Source of the DNA: Bugulina stolonifera
Taxonomy: Eukaryota > Bryozoa > Gymnolaemata > Cheilostomatida > Bugulidae
Assembly: GCA_935421135.1 (NCBI GenBank)
Contig: OW285190.1
Coordinates: 8,318,501-8,382,500, forward strand
Length of the DNA stretch: 64,000 bases
Direction of reading: 5' to 3'
Shown here piece after piece: positions 46,172-58,302 of the stretch. Every line of letters starts with the position of its first letter. The first letter of the stretch is position 1. The notes under the pieces are model-generated. The model saw only the letters and a list, made by a program, of their open reading frames with translations, searched no databases and had not been told where the DNA came from. The position numbers were made by a program, and so were the translations under genes.

Positions 46172-48978
46172 AAAAGAGAAGGGTTTTAGAACACTGCACA
46201 CCGTTGCTTGGATCTCATGTTTATTGCAACTAGATAGCACACTACTGAAAAAATATCTTTAAGATTAGTTTGATTGCTAACTACATGTATATTGTTGGGT
46301 AGCGTTTATATCCAAGAACTTAATTAAAGTATTCAATTTTTGAGGATTTGACCCTTCTAGTCAGTTAGGTAACACTTTTAGCTTCAAGATGATATGCAAA
46401 TTGACTATATTTACTTTATTTACTTCAGTGTAATCAGACTGTAAAGTTTATATATTGCTAAAAATGCTCAGCTATTCAACAATAGGTGAATAAGTGACGT
46501 CACTTGTTCAGGTTATCACTAGTGCAATCAAGCGGCACGTTGACTACTAGTTCTATGAGCCGCGCAAACACTGATTGTTCTAATGCAAATTACTATGAAT
46601 CACCGGTCTATATTTAGTATTCATGCAACATGTACATAGCTTAATTCTTCAACTACTAATGTGTAAAGGGGATTCTACTTTTGTCCCGATGATTTGCTGA
46701 AATTTGTCAATGAACATGGGCTTGCTTACAATTGGTTTTAATAGGTCAACTAGTCATGTGCACTAGTACAATAAACTAAACTATAATTGTAAACAGCATT
46801 ATTCCCACAGTAACAATGGTAACAATTGACCTATTTATAACTAACACTCTCTCATTGGTTGTCTTTGTTTCTTTGTTCAACTATGTGAATGCTCTTTCAT
46901 ACTGAACAGACAAGTGACATCAATGAATAGTTGGAAATTCCTGGCAAAATTTCCTGAGCTTTTACAAAATCACTATATTTCAACGATTTTTGGGGTTCAA
47001 ATACAGCCATTTGTACATGTTCAACCAAGTCAAGTTGCATGTCATTTTGAAGCCCAAAATATGAACTTACTAACTAAAATACCTATATTTTGAATCTTGT
47101 ACTACTTTAAGTTCAGAATAGTACATTCAAAGTACATGTAATTACTAAAAAAACTGAGTCTGAGTCATGCAAGACCCAGAAGTGTGGGTGCGACTTTTAT
47201 AGCTAGGCTGTGTGTAGGGGTTCTGGTTAGTGTCATGAGACTGTATCTGGGAAGGCCAGAGAGAGCACCTGATATCCTAGCTGGAAAGAGTAAGAAACTG
47301 TATGACTATGAGTTAACTTCAGTAAGATAACTTTATTGAACAACAGTCTACAGAAAACCAAAGCTAGAATGAAAAATTGTGCTCCTAATATATGAATTAT
47401 AGTTCTCAACCAAGGTCACAAGGTCAAAAATGCGATAAATCAAAAAGCCAAAAAGGGTCCGAGCTATAATAGGTGCAAACTGGTCTCGAATTACAAGTAT
47501 AATAAAATGTATAACTACATATCAAAAAGACTATCGGCACATTTCAGAGATAAATACATAGCAATAATCGATATCATATAGGTTTGTTTACAGGAAGGGT
47601 AATAAAAGATAACCAAAAATGGGCAACATGTATACTTGGGATTCACACGAAAAAGCAGTCAAATAAAGACAATGCAAGGGGATATAGCGGATGCTTACTT
47701 CCAATTATATCTGAAGTTATAGTCGTTTGGGAGTCTGCATCACTCAAGATTTTTATTCCTCATGTTTCGAAACTAGTTCTAATATCATCATTAGCAATTT
47801 CATCTCCGATGGTGATACTTGGAGTAGCATCGAAATATAAGGAGTAAAATTCAAAAAGTGTCTGGTACTACTTTACACCATAAAACATCTTCAAATGTAC
47901 ATGTGTATATAGTAAATAAAAAATAATGCTGTTGCCAGACACTGCTATTGCTTTAAACCAAAACTACATGTAAGTTCTCACCCCATGCTTGCACAGCTTG
48001 GTGCTTGGTTTCCTTCACCTCAACTACTGTCTACCAGAAACAACCATCTCTACTTCACCCGCACATGGTGCTGTGTTATCCGGAGGATAATTATGCTCCA
48101 TCTCTTGTTCCAGCCTGTAGTCTTGTAATTTATCTTTGAAGACATTTTTTCGTAAATTAAGTAACAACAACTTCTAATTGTATTCAATAGCTTATGAGTG
48201 TCCACAGCATTGAATTGAGGACAAAATGGCAGATTATCGGCTATACCATATCAGCTATAAAACCCTACCAAAACCATTTGAGAGCTGCTGGGGGGAGATG
48301 CTTTAACCGATAAATTAAACCACAAATTATCTTCTACACTATCTTGCAGTGAACTGTGGTTACAATCCCCAAGTTAGATAATTGACTCACTGAATTGCAT
48401 GTGTTGTACTGTAAATACCTACATTGTAAATCATGTTTATAAAAATAAATGTCTATTTTGTACTTCTTATTGAGTGTTCATTTCCTGCTGAATTGCATAT
48501 TGTGTGTTTACTATAAGGGCTGATGAGAGCTAATGATGTACGTATATATACATGTAGAGTAATTGGTTACATACGTCACGATTGCCTGCCTGACTATCTA
48601 TGTCGACCTTTCATATCAAACCCAATGGGTGGTTTTACTGTCCTAGTCATAGAGTTATCTCCCCTGGGGTGTTACCTCTATGGTCCTAGTCATCACTCTT
48701 GTTGATGCATTTGTCTGAGGTCTTTCAAAACATAAATGAATTAATTGTAGGCTGATGGTCCAACGCCGCCCCCCCCCCCCTTCCATTTTGGGCCATACAT
48801 AATATTGTACAATAATTGTACAATATTGTGTATGGCTTGACCCGTTTTTGTCTATGACCCACAATTACTGTGGGTCATAGACACAAACGTACGCATGCAG
48901 ACACATACCATACTGTGACAGATAGCGCATGCGGTAACCATGCGCTTCCTATAGCTTGTATAATTCCTGTGGTATGCA
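46172..48978. other. Repeat-rich non-coding stretch between element A and the Mutator-like element
   Basis: No complete gene is seen. On the minus strand 48135-48030 is a coding-like fragment (KLQDYRLEQEMEHNYPPDN) that stops after about 36 codons; it may be an exon or a pseudogene piece. Near 47828 is a partial copy of the fold-back arm from 22635. A C-run lies at 48766-48780. Two adjacent hairpins occupy 48792-48882 (separate entry). Confidence 0.4.
48792..48882. repeat. Two adjacent hairpins
   Basis: 48792-48836: arms GCCATACATAATATTGTACA and its inverse with one mismatch. 48850-48882: perfect 14-bp arms GTCTATGACCCACA with a 5-base loop. Confidence 0.75.
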
Positions 48979-49236
48979 GGCTGTGGTCGGTTGTGGTAAA
49001 AGACGTGAGCGTGACGTGAGAAATAAATGGCGTGAGAGCGTGAAGACAACTCCAACTAACCTTAGAATACCTCTATTAGGGAGGAGCTAAATCCGGAAAT
49101 AAAACCTTTGGTTACGGTCAAGGTTAACATGGGGAAAATCCAAATCAAGAATTTATTTTCCCATGAAAAATCTCTACTTGTCTTATGATTTAATTATGGC
49201 GATCTCAAAAGACTTTTAACTTGCACATAATGATTT

Positions 49237-49971
49237 TGTTATAACTAAAATTGGGGGTTTTGGTATTGTCAGTTATAACATTTAATTGGAGCCAAAGCAC
49301 TTAGGACTCACCAACTGTACGTAGTATGTAGTAGTAGTACGCTGTCTGTAGGTCCTATTGTCAGCACCTTGATCTCCAATGTAGTAAGCTGTGTGGGGTA
49401 GGTTCTGGTTCTGTGGTCTAGGATGTGGCGGTGTCGACTCTATTCCAAGGTCTACAACGAGATAGTTGTTCCGCATATATCCTTACTCCTTAGTACGCAT
49501 TGATATGAGTTACTGGGTAGCCTACGATCCACCTACACCCCACATGCTCCACACTATTGTAGTTTAGTTTAGTTTTTAGTGTTTTTGTTTTTAGTGTTTT
49601 ATTGGTTTTTATTTGGTTTTCTATTTTGTAGTTTTTCTTCTATTTTCGTGTTTTCTACTAGCTTATACATTTGTATAATATGTATGTGTAACGTCTATGT
49701 AGTCGTCCACTCTTGTCACTGTGTGACTTATCTACAGGTATGTCGACAGTCTATACTGCTGTCTCTCCATGCCTCATTTTCACAGTCTACTCTAGGTATC
49801 TGTCTATCTATCTCTCTACTGAGACTACTCTACTGTGTAGGTACTTCTCTCCTATATATACCTGTCCTATCTACAGTCAGCCAATCAATTTTAGTGAGGA
49901 GTTACATTCTCTTAAGTGCGCAAGAGTGGACAACTCTTAAATATACTAATTGTCACTATTTATATGCAACA
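49237..49971 (-). repeat. 3' LTR (left copy)
   Basis: 735 bp; it appears identical to 54246-54980 over its whole length by reading. On the minus strand a TATAAATAG box occurs 6 bases after the start, and TATATATAGG near 49857-49866 is a second promoter-like box. Confidence 0.9.
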
Positions 49972-52900
49972 TCCTGCCCGAATACAGAAGGATATGTCCA
50001 CATATCAGTCACGCTTTTAACGAGCAGATATTTTTAGTGGATCTATTTTCTTCCCATCTTGTTTGTACGGTTATTAGGCTAGTACTACCTATGCCTTGTA
50101 TACTGACAGGTGTATGACATTGAGTGACTATCTACTACCCTTCACCAAAGTTATTACTCTACTATAATACATATGCAATGTGTTACTATAATATTATTCT
50201 ATCATTATACTGTGCAGCTATTGCATATACACGTGTACATAATTTGTGTGGTTTAAATACCTAGTACCATTATAGGGGTACCATGCTCTGCCTACTGCTA
50301 TCGGTTCTAAACTGGGTCAGCTACTATTTCTCAGGGTACATAAAATACTCTCTAGTTAATATATGCTTGCCTAGGAATGTTAATCTAACCTTGATCTAAG
50401 GCCAGCTGTTGGCTGGTTTGCCTGTCTACCAACTAGTTATTATATTCCTTTTTAAGCATCTTAAGATATGCTAATGCTCCGTTAATCACCCATTGTATGC
50501 AGCTCTAGTTTCCAATTAACACTGCACTGACATTTAATCCTAATCTAAACAGCTATGTAGCTTATGATATGAAATGACATAATATTGCCTATTAATTACA
50601 TTGACGTCTGCATGAAACCTATCAGTTTTCAGACCTTCAATTACTCATCCCTGATTCACTGTTTGATAGATATTTTATGATGATTTATAGCAGTCTCCTT
50701 GATGCCTGCACAATGCGCAGCAATACATTACCAGCTGCTCTTCTTTGAGTTGACCCACTTTTTGTCTTGTATGCTACAGGGTACTGTCTTCATGGCTTTT
50801 CTTTGCTAATGCTCCTCCATTCAACTGGTTGGCACCAATACATTTGCTGCAACTATACTACATGCAGACATGCACATTTCTGGGTGTCCCAGAAAACAAA
50901 TACCAATCACAGTTTTAAACTAGGACTTGGGGGGGGGGGGGGGGAGTTTGGGTTGGACGTCATGCGTCCATATACTATTGCCATAAGATCTTTTCATGTA
51001 TTTGTACATTACCAGTTATACGTTACCAGCACTGTATACTGTGTCTTGATTGTGTTTGTCTCCAGCTGTACATCTATCCAGCTGTATTTCTGTGTTTCTT
51101 TGATGACCATATTGGATTCCTCACATGTGAGTTCCTGTCTGGCTAAAGGTCATTAGTTATCATGCACATACATGTATATGCATAATTGTATATTGTAGAT
51201 TCACATCTACTGTACCTATATATCGTCCAATACTTCACTTAACACTTTGTATCTATTAGGCACCTGTGTATATATTATGTTAGTGGTTAGTAGAGGGTAT
51301 CTCACCACCACCACATTCGGTCTAGTTGTCGTAAATATTGATCCATTCGAACCCGCTCATGTATGTGTGGGTGACGGACATCGATATCGTTCAGCGGTTA
51401 CTTTAGTATCTACGTACTACTTATACTACTTAGTTACTTGACGATAGATATATAATTTACATAGTTATATTACATATAGAATACTACATAACGTATTCCT
51501 AATCATTACTGCTGTACTCCATAAATATTCCCAGATATAATAATATGTTAAGTGCTATGCGTTTGCTTGGCGCTGGTTGGCTCTGCTTAGCGCTGTTCAG
51601 CTGCGCGTTTGTAACATGATATATACATGTATAATAGATGGTGATATTTTCACCTTGTACCACCTATTTAGGTAATACTCTCAACACACATTTTCACACT
51701 TTCATTCACTCAGGGTTTCATTGTATTCAAGATACATTGTACGTGTATGTACTGTACAGTCAGTCAGATAGTTATAGTGTTAGTTCCACTTTTTCTTTCA
51801 CAGCCCAGTTGGGTTGTTATAGTTTGGCCAGTAGATTTGTTTATACACCAGGTGTCAGAGATCTCTGAGTCTAGACATGGGGCCCATAGTTTGGTTTGAC
51901 TTGTGTTTAGGTTTCACATAGCCTTATTTTTTCCCAGGCATTAGCTCTGTGGAAAGTAGATGGGTGTGCAAAGCTTGTGCTGTGCTACACTCCAATCAAA
52001 AAGTCGTTTATAGCCATCCCAAGTTTTTGTTCCTTGACTACAGATAGCATTAGGCCTATATAGATAATTGCCAGGTGGTCAAACTGTTGATTTTTAGGGA
52101 GAGCACAACCCCAACAGCATGCCATTCCCATAACAAAATATTATGCTCATTGTGTGTCACACTAGATGGCTTATAGCCTTATTCATTCCAGGCTTTGAGC
52201 TCTGAAGAAAATATATGGGTGTGCCCGCTTGTGCTGTGCTACACTCCAATCAAAATGTATAGAGATTTACTCCTTGTTGCTGAGGCCTATTGGTATGGTA
52301 TGTTTTAACCATCCATAAATTGAGCTACACGCCTTCGAGTTGACGTTTTGTAGCAAAAACTATTTCCCTTTAGAAAAATGTGATACCTTTGATGTCTCTC
52401 TCTTTGTTAGAGCAGATTAAAAGACATTTTTTTTTTAATGCCGTTCTGAGTGTTGCTTAGCAACGCTAGTCCATAAGAACTTCTTAGCTAGCTTAATTAT
52501 TCTAGAATTATGTTAACCTAGATTTCAGGCTATAAAAAAGGTTTATGTTAACCTCCCTTTATTATCTCAGTGATAACCCTTTTAGGTGTAGGACCCTAGC
52601 CTACAATTGTGCTAACTCGATGGAGTTGCATATACTTGTTACTGGACAGATTTACATGTTATTTCTCCTAGGTAAAGAGAATTTGTACAGCTCTATGCTG
52701 TTATATAGGACTCTTGGAATGGACACTTCATTGGAGTCTATGTACATGGACTACTACAATTGAAGTTGTCATCTACTCTACAAGGTCTTACTATATTATA
52801 TTTCTGTCAGCTACTTGGTTAGTAGCAGCATAAAATTGTTAGTGTTAGTCTAGCCAACAGGAATACAAAACTGCCCTAAATAGTACTATAACCAATTTAC

Positions 52901-53017
52901 AAAGTCATGTACTTTTACTGTATATCATAATATTCCATTTACATAGAATAATAATTGTATTTCTTACACTCTCATACTATTCCTATATGGTGTGTATATG
53001 TCAGATGCGTGTCTGAC
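49972..53017. other. Internal non-coding part of the LTR retrotransposon
   Basis: Three kilobases without a convincing ORF on either strand. A G-run lies at 50929-50945. A phrase containing GTGCTGTGCTACACTCCAAT occurs twice (about 51978 and 52230) within a roughly 255-bp duplicated stretch. This is where pol would be expected; it is absent or decayed beyond recognition. Confidence 0.55.
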
Positions 53018-54133
53018 TTAAAGAGTACAGTCGCTGTGGTAACCTTGATCTGAGTCGAGGTCGGCGCTGTCTGAGTTATTTTTGGTTTGTGTGTGGACTC
53101 TGTACCTGTTATTTCGCAGGTCTTTGAGTGACGGCTTGGTCTGTTCCACTTTGTTTCCAAAAATACAGATTGTGAGGTCTAGAGCGGTACTGTTGTCTGT
53201 CCTAAATTTCTCAGTAGCTACAGGTATTTCCAGCTCAGGTTGAGTGTTAACCGCAGTATTATCTACTGGAACAATGTCAAGGTCAGTGTTAGTTGACGCA
53301 CTAGTAAGTTTTACCTCGGTGACTGGTTCTGCATTTAGTATTAACTGTGAGTTAGTTGTCAAAGCTTCAGTTGTAGAGCTGTTGGCGGTTTCTCTCGCAG
53401 TTGCAGGTACAGTACAATCTGTTTCATTTGTTAAGGCACTCCTTTGTGGTTGGCCACTGGTAGTGCTCTTGCGTCTATTGCGACGTCTTCTTTTCCTCAT
53501 TGGTGTTTGTGGCTCTTTCACCTCACTGGTTGTCAGATCAGGCTGGCCGCGTTTTCTGAGTTGCTCTCTGGCATTTTCTAGGTTTCTCAGAAATTGGTAC
53601 GCACCGACTACAGTGCAGTTGTCTGTTGACAACATGTAGTCCACCCAAAATGAGTTTAAAAATGACTCTAATAGCCCTAGACTTAGTGTGTCTAAAACTA
53701 ACTGGTCAATAAAATATTGGGGGAAGTCAGTACCTTTGAACAAGTCGAGTACTCTGCTAAAGAACTCAGATATAGGTTCTCCAGCTTGCTGCCTTATAGT
53801 TTTCATGCCAGGGAAGTATTTATTCCTGACACTCAACTTGTTTATAGGTAGGAAGATGCTGTCTAGTAGTTGGAAGCCCTCATGGATATCTGCTACATTA
53901 CTACTTTGTACTATGTTTAAAGGAAATTCAGCTAAAAATATAGGGAGGATTTTTGTCTGCTGTACAGGGTCTATTTGTAATGCGCTCATTACTAGCTGAA
54001 ATCTCTCTTTGAAAAATATGTAGCTATTTTCCTTGCTACTATTGACAGCATCACTAAAAGTTGGGATATGCAGTATATGCTTATTATCACCCAACATTGA
54101 GAACTGATATATTTTATTTGCCACTTGCTCCAT
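53018..54133 (-). CDS. Gag-like structural protein of the LTR retrotransposon
   Basis: 371 aa, starting MEQVANKIYQFSMLGDN about 110 bp inside the 5' LTR. The first 200 residues look all-helical and capsid-like, with FKERFQLVMSALQIDP, ISEFFSRVLDLFKG and FLRNLENAREQLRKRG. A strongly basic segment RKRRRRNRRK near residue 215 could serve in nucleic-acid binding or nuclear entry. A long Thr/Asn-rich tail follows, ending DSDQGYHSDCTL. There is no CCHC zinc knuckle and no protease. The intact frame between apparently identical LTRs suggests recent mobility with enzymes supplied by another element. Assignment as Gag rests on position and helical character. Confidence 0.65.
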   Translation of the reverse strand: MEQVANKIYQFSMLGDNKHILHIPTFSDAVNSSKENSYIFFKERFQLVMSALQIDPVQQTKILPIFLAEFPLNIVQSSNVADIHEGFQLLDSIFLPINKLSVRNKYFPGMKTIRQQAGEPISEFFSRVLDLFKGTDFPQYFIDQLVLDTLSLGLLESFLNSFWVDYMLSTDNCTVVGAYQFLRNLENAREQLRKRGQPDLTTSEVKEPQTPMRKRRRRNRRKSTTSGQPQRSALTNETDCTVPATARETANSSTTEALTTNSQLILNAEPVTEVKLTSASTNTDLDIVPVDNTAVNTQPELEIPVATEKFRTDNSTALDLTICIFGNKVEQTKPSLKDLRNNRYRVHTQTKNNSDSADLDSDQGYHSDCTL

Positions 54134-54245
54134 GGCTAAAATGGTACCTTATGACTTCTCCCCGAATTAAAACAGCTCGACCCGAGCTAACAGGTAAAAC
54201 ACATGGCAGCGAGAGAGGATTCGACCTCTTTGACCTCCACCATTC

Positions 54246-54980
54246 TGTTATAACTAAAATTGGGGGTTTTGGTATTGTCAGTTATAACATTTAATTGGAG
54301 CCAAAGCACTTAGGACTCACCAACTGTACGTAGTATGTAGTAGTAGTACGCTGTCTGTAGGTCCTATTGTCAGCACCTTGATCTCCAATGTAGTAAGCTG
54401 TGTGGGGTAGGTTCTGGTTCTGTGGTCTAGGATGTGGCGGTGTCGACTCTATTCCAAGGTCTACAACGAGATAGTTGTTCCGCATATATCCTTACTCCTT
54501 AGTACGCATTGATATGAGTTACTGGGTAGCCTACGATCCACCTACACCCCACATGCTCCACACTATTGTAGTTTAGTTTAGTTTTTAGTGTTTTTGTTTT
54601 TAGTGTTTTATTGGTTTTTATTTGGTTTTCTATTTTGTAGTTTTTCTTCTATTTTCGTGTTTTCTACTAGCTTATACATTTGTATAATATGTATGTGTAA
54701 CGTCTATGTAGTCGTCCACTCTTGTCACTGTGTGACTTATCTACAGGTATGTCGACAGTCTATACTGCTGTCTCTCCATGCCTCATTTTCACAGTCTACT
54801 CTAGGTATCTGTCTATCTATCTCTCTACTGAGACTACTCTACTGTGTAGGTACTTCTCTCCTATATATACCTGTCCTATCTACAGTCAGCCAATCAATTT
54901 TAGTGAGGAGTTACATTCTCTTAAGTGCGCAAGAGTGGACAACTCTTAAATATACTAATTGTCACTATTTATATGCAACA
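54246..54980 (-). repeat. 5' LTR (right copy)
   Basis: Same 735-bp sequence as 49237-49971. It lies directly upstream (minus strand) of the gag-like ORF and inside the left arm of the Mutator-like element. Confidence 0.9.
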
Positions 54981-55310
54981 ATTTTAAAATTTTCAATGGA
55001 TTAAATTTTTTGCTGTGATAAAAATATTCATAGTAGAAAATATTAGTAAAATTGTAACAAATTCTATGCAAAAAGTGAAAAGCACTCACCAGTTGCATTT
55101 TGATTTTACTTTTCATCATGATTATTTAGTTACAATATTTTACCAAAACTTAAATAACAACCTAAAAATTCTAAAGAAAGCGTGAGCTAAAGACACAATT
55201 AAATAATAAATTGACTTGTAGTCACTCCTTGCTTTTAGTGACTTGATGAAACATGCGTTTTGGGACATTAAAAAATTTGACTCAGGCTGTTAAAAATATA
55301 ATTATTCTAC

Positions 55311-57734
55311 TATTTACTGTCTCTTGTGTAGCCTCTTGTGTAGCTGAGTCTTTGCAATCATGTAAATTTAATTCTATCACATTTCTGTTTAATGTTATTT
55401 TGTTTCTCATGACTTTGGTGTATTATTATTTGCAATCACTCAGCCTATAACTATTTGATAACCGTTTGTTGTAGGGCTAGTGGAAGTTTCACATCCTGTT
55501 TGAAATATATTCTCCCATGGGTTTTCACAAGACCCCAATCCAATGACGGGTAAGTGCAGGTACTGAGCAAGAGATTATAATAATTGTAGCCCATCTGCTC
55601 TAAGCCTCGTCTTTGGTTCTTTTACCGTTACTTGAAGCACTGCCGTCTCAGGTATTTGTAGAATTGTTTGCAGTTATTAACATTCATATTAGTATTCGCA
55701 GCAATTTTTGTCAGGTAAATGTAGACACCGTAACTGTAGACCACCTTCTGTTGAAGTTCCATGTGTATGTTTGTGTACAGATAGAATAATTATTTTAACT
55801 CAACTCTGTAGTTATTATTGTTATTATATTATCAATGATGTAGTAGTTTTATGAAAGTATGATTAGCCCCTTGTTATAATGATTAAATTTTGTATAGGAA
55901 ATATCTCTACTCTAGATGTTGCCTTCTCATCACTGTCGGAGATCTCAATTACTTCTTCTACAGCATAACCAGGATAATGTGAAATTTAATTATTTTTCTT
56001 CACATCATGTTATTCTCTTTATATCTGCAGGTCACGTTGGTCAACACGTTGATGCACACTACTATCATGATATCATCAAGAACAAGGATTTTTGTTCTGT
56101 CAGCGAAGAATAGTGGATTTATACATGTACTGTACTTACTCGCTAATCTATACAGTACTTGATAGCAAACAGTAAATAATTGCAGAATCAATTGCGTATT
56201 CAGTAACTATGGATTTATGCAATTATACACTTATCGTGGTGAAACGGATATTTCTTATCTCACATTGTGTAAATACATGTATGTATAAATTGCATTCTAT
56301 TGTATGATTGTATAAGGCAGAGTGCCAGGCTAATGTGTACCTCGTTTTCTGCATGCTATACTTGCGTTTTCTATACTGCTTTGTATTGTACCCAGTCTAG
56401 GTGGGCCGATCATTGGTAGGTTGGTGCTCAACGCTTGATACTATGTCTTAGTCCTTGATACTATGTCTTAGTCGTCCTTCTCAATACATGCTTATTGCAT
56501 TCTTATTACATATTGTAAGTTTGACTGTTTATTGTCCTTTTGCTGGAAGTAACCATAAGTAGATTTTGTATGAAAGCAGCGATACTTTTGTTGAGGATGA
56601 CTTGGATGCCATGATTGAATTTTTACATGTTTATTAACAAAGAAGCAATGGGAAAAGGGAACAGGAAAAATGATTTACAATGCATTATGGGATAACATAC
56701 AGTTCTAAATATAGTAATGACATGAATGTGGCTTTTATGATTGTATCTCAACAACTTTTCTATGTTAGTGCAGTTGTTCTTTGGGAGTTCAATACAGTCA
56801 CATCTGTTCTATCTAAGCAAAATTTATCTTTTTAGACTAATATATTCTTAGCCTAAGTATCTGAGTTTAGAGTGAATGAGGGCGGAAAGCCTACCTGCAG
56901 CCGATTCTGTCTTAACAGAGTTTGATTAGCCAACCCTCATGGGAATTGCACCCACAAATCAGCAGTAGGACAAGGCGATCCCCACTCGTACAATATAATC
57001 AGTAATCACCAATTACTATTATCACCTACCACGGTTGGCTTGACATAATTCGTCAACATTAAACATGAGCAGAAATATGCATATCCATTATTTAATAAAC
57101 AGAAGTTTTCCAGTAAAAAAGTGTAACACAGTACAGTACTTGTTTTGGACAATTATTACAATTCCCCTACTACCTACCACAGTTGGAAGGATGTGAGCTG
57201 ATCATTTATCTGACCCATGCTACTGCCTTTGACACATATCTTTGTTGTCTTGACCACACCAGCACACCACTCACTTCTATTATAGATTGCTGACAAACAT
57301 TATTGCTTTACTATAACTTTCTAATAGTCCTAGTCTTGCCCTTAGCATTCAATGTTTAGGCTAAGCTAATACTATAAACAGCGTTTCCCTGGTTAGCACC
57401 GTACTTGAGATAGTACTGCTCTCCCTAGCAATATCAAGGATCTTGCTATCGATAACAAGGACCTGTTTAAAGGTATAAGTATCGTCACAGCCTGGTTTTC
57501 AGGCTGCTTAAGCCTCTATGGTCTACACAACAAATATAACTTGATTTGAGTATTCTAGTATAGTTCTTGCACATTCCTAGAAAACATTGTACCTCAAGAC
57601 ATTATGTTTCTGATGGTGAAAACCATCACAAGGGGACAAGTATAGAAAACGTCAAGATTGTCCAGCACATATTCATTTCTAAGATATATATTTAAGATTA
57701 CATAATCAAACTTCTACATTGTCAATCAAAACAG
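55311..57734. other. Internal part of the Mutator-like element
   Basis: No transposase is recognised. A coding-like stretch after a CTGCAG acceptor at 56031 reads HVGQHVDAHYYHDIIKNKDF and stops at 56113; it may be a captured exon. A short tandem repeat (TTGATACTATGTCTTAGTC, twice) lies at about 56435-56473. Confidence 0.4.
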
Positions 57735-58293
57735 CTAATAGTAGAATAATAAATTCAAATAACTACTTTTAATGGCCTCGTGTAATCATGTTTTATCAAT
57801 TTACTAAAAGTGACAAAAAGTCAAATTATTATTCAATTGCCTGTTTAACTGATGCTTCCTAGGCCATTATTGAAGTTTTGGTGAAATATTGTGACTAAAT
57901 AAATAATAATCATGATGGAAAGTAAAATCAAAATCAAAATGAAAATCAAGTGCTTTTTGTATAACTTGTTATAATTTCTCTAATTTATGGGTATCTCCAT
58001 CACAATAAAAACTTTGAGTCATTGAACAATTTAAGATTATGATGAGCAAGTAAAGAGTCTTTTGAAACTGCCATAATTACATTATAATTCAAGTTACGAT
58101 ATGTTCTTGGCAAAATAAATTCTTAATTTGGATTTCCCCCATGTTAACCTTGACCGTAACCAACAGTTTTATTTCTGTCTTTAGCTCCGCCCTAGTATAA
58201 GTATTCTAACGTCAGTAACACAGTTGGAGTTGTCTTCTTTTACTCTCACGCCATTTATTTCTCACGTCACGCTCACGTCTTTTACCACAACCG
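57735..58293. repeat. Right inverted repeat of the Mutator-like element
   Basis: Inverse of the left arm, which is itself interrupted by the LTR element. Conserved blocks include the outer ACGTGAGCGTGACGTGAGAA and the inner TTTTACTTTYCATCATGATT and ACAATATTTYACCAAAACTT. Confidence 0.75.
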
Positions 58294-58302
58294 GGCTGTG
58301 GT

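Larger units (their letters stand above)
49237..54980 (-). mobile_element. LTR retrotransposon with gag-like ORF only
   Basis: Two 735-bp LTRs starting TGTTATAACT and ending TATGCAACA (plus-strand view) enclose 4.27 kb. The flanks carry a 4-bp ATTT duplication (49233-49236 and 54981-54984). The only substantial ORF is gag-like, on the minus strand next to the right-hand LTR, so that LTR is the 5' one. A TGGTGGAGGTC motif three bases inside it (54242 downward) could be the primer-binding site. No protease, reverse transcriptase, RNase H or integrase motif is seen. Confidence 0.85.
48988..58293. mobile_element. Mutator-like element with long inverted repeats, split by an LTR retrotransposon
   Basis: The ends CGGTTGTGGTAAAAGACGTG and their inverse are flanked by a perfect 9-bp duplication, GGCTGTGGT (48979-48987 and 58294-58302). 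Similarity between the arms continues for about 560-575 bp: left 48988-49236 plus 54985-about 55310, right about 57735-58293. The arms differ by many substitutions and indels. Long inverted repeats with a 9-bp duplication are the Mutator pattern. Without the LTR insertion it is about 3.56 kb. Confidence 0.75.

Noticed and set aside
49579..50037. Tyr/Ser/Leu-rich ORF in the LTR (repeated at 54588-55004)
   Set aside because: It lies antisense to the element inside both LTRs and its end depends on the flank; it is a by-product of the sequence.
49972..53017. A hidden reverse transcriptase or integrase in the LTR element
   Set aside because: No ORF above about 130 codons and no recognisable catalytic motif on either strand by reading; a profile search would be decisive.
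53244..53639. 131-codon plus-strand ORF
   Set aside because: Antisense shadow of the gag-like ORF.
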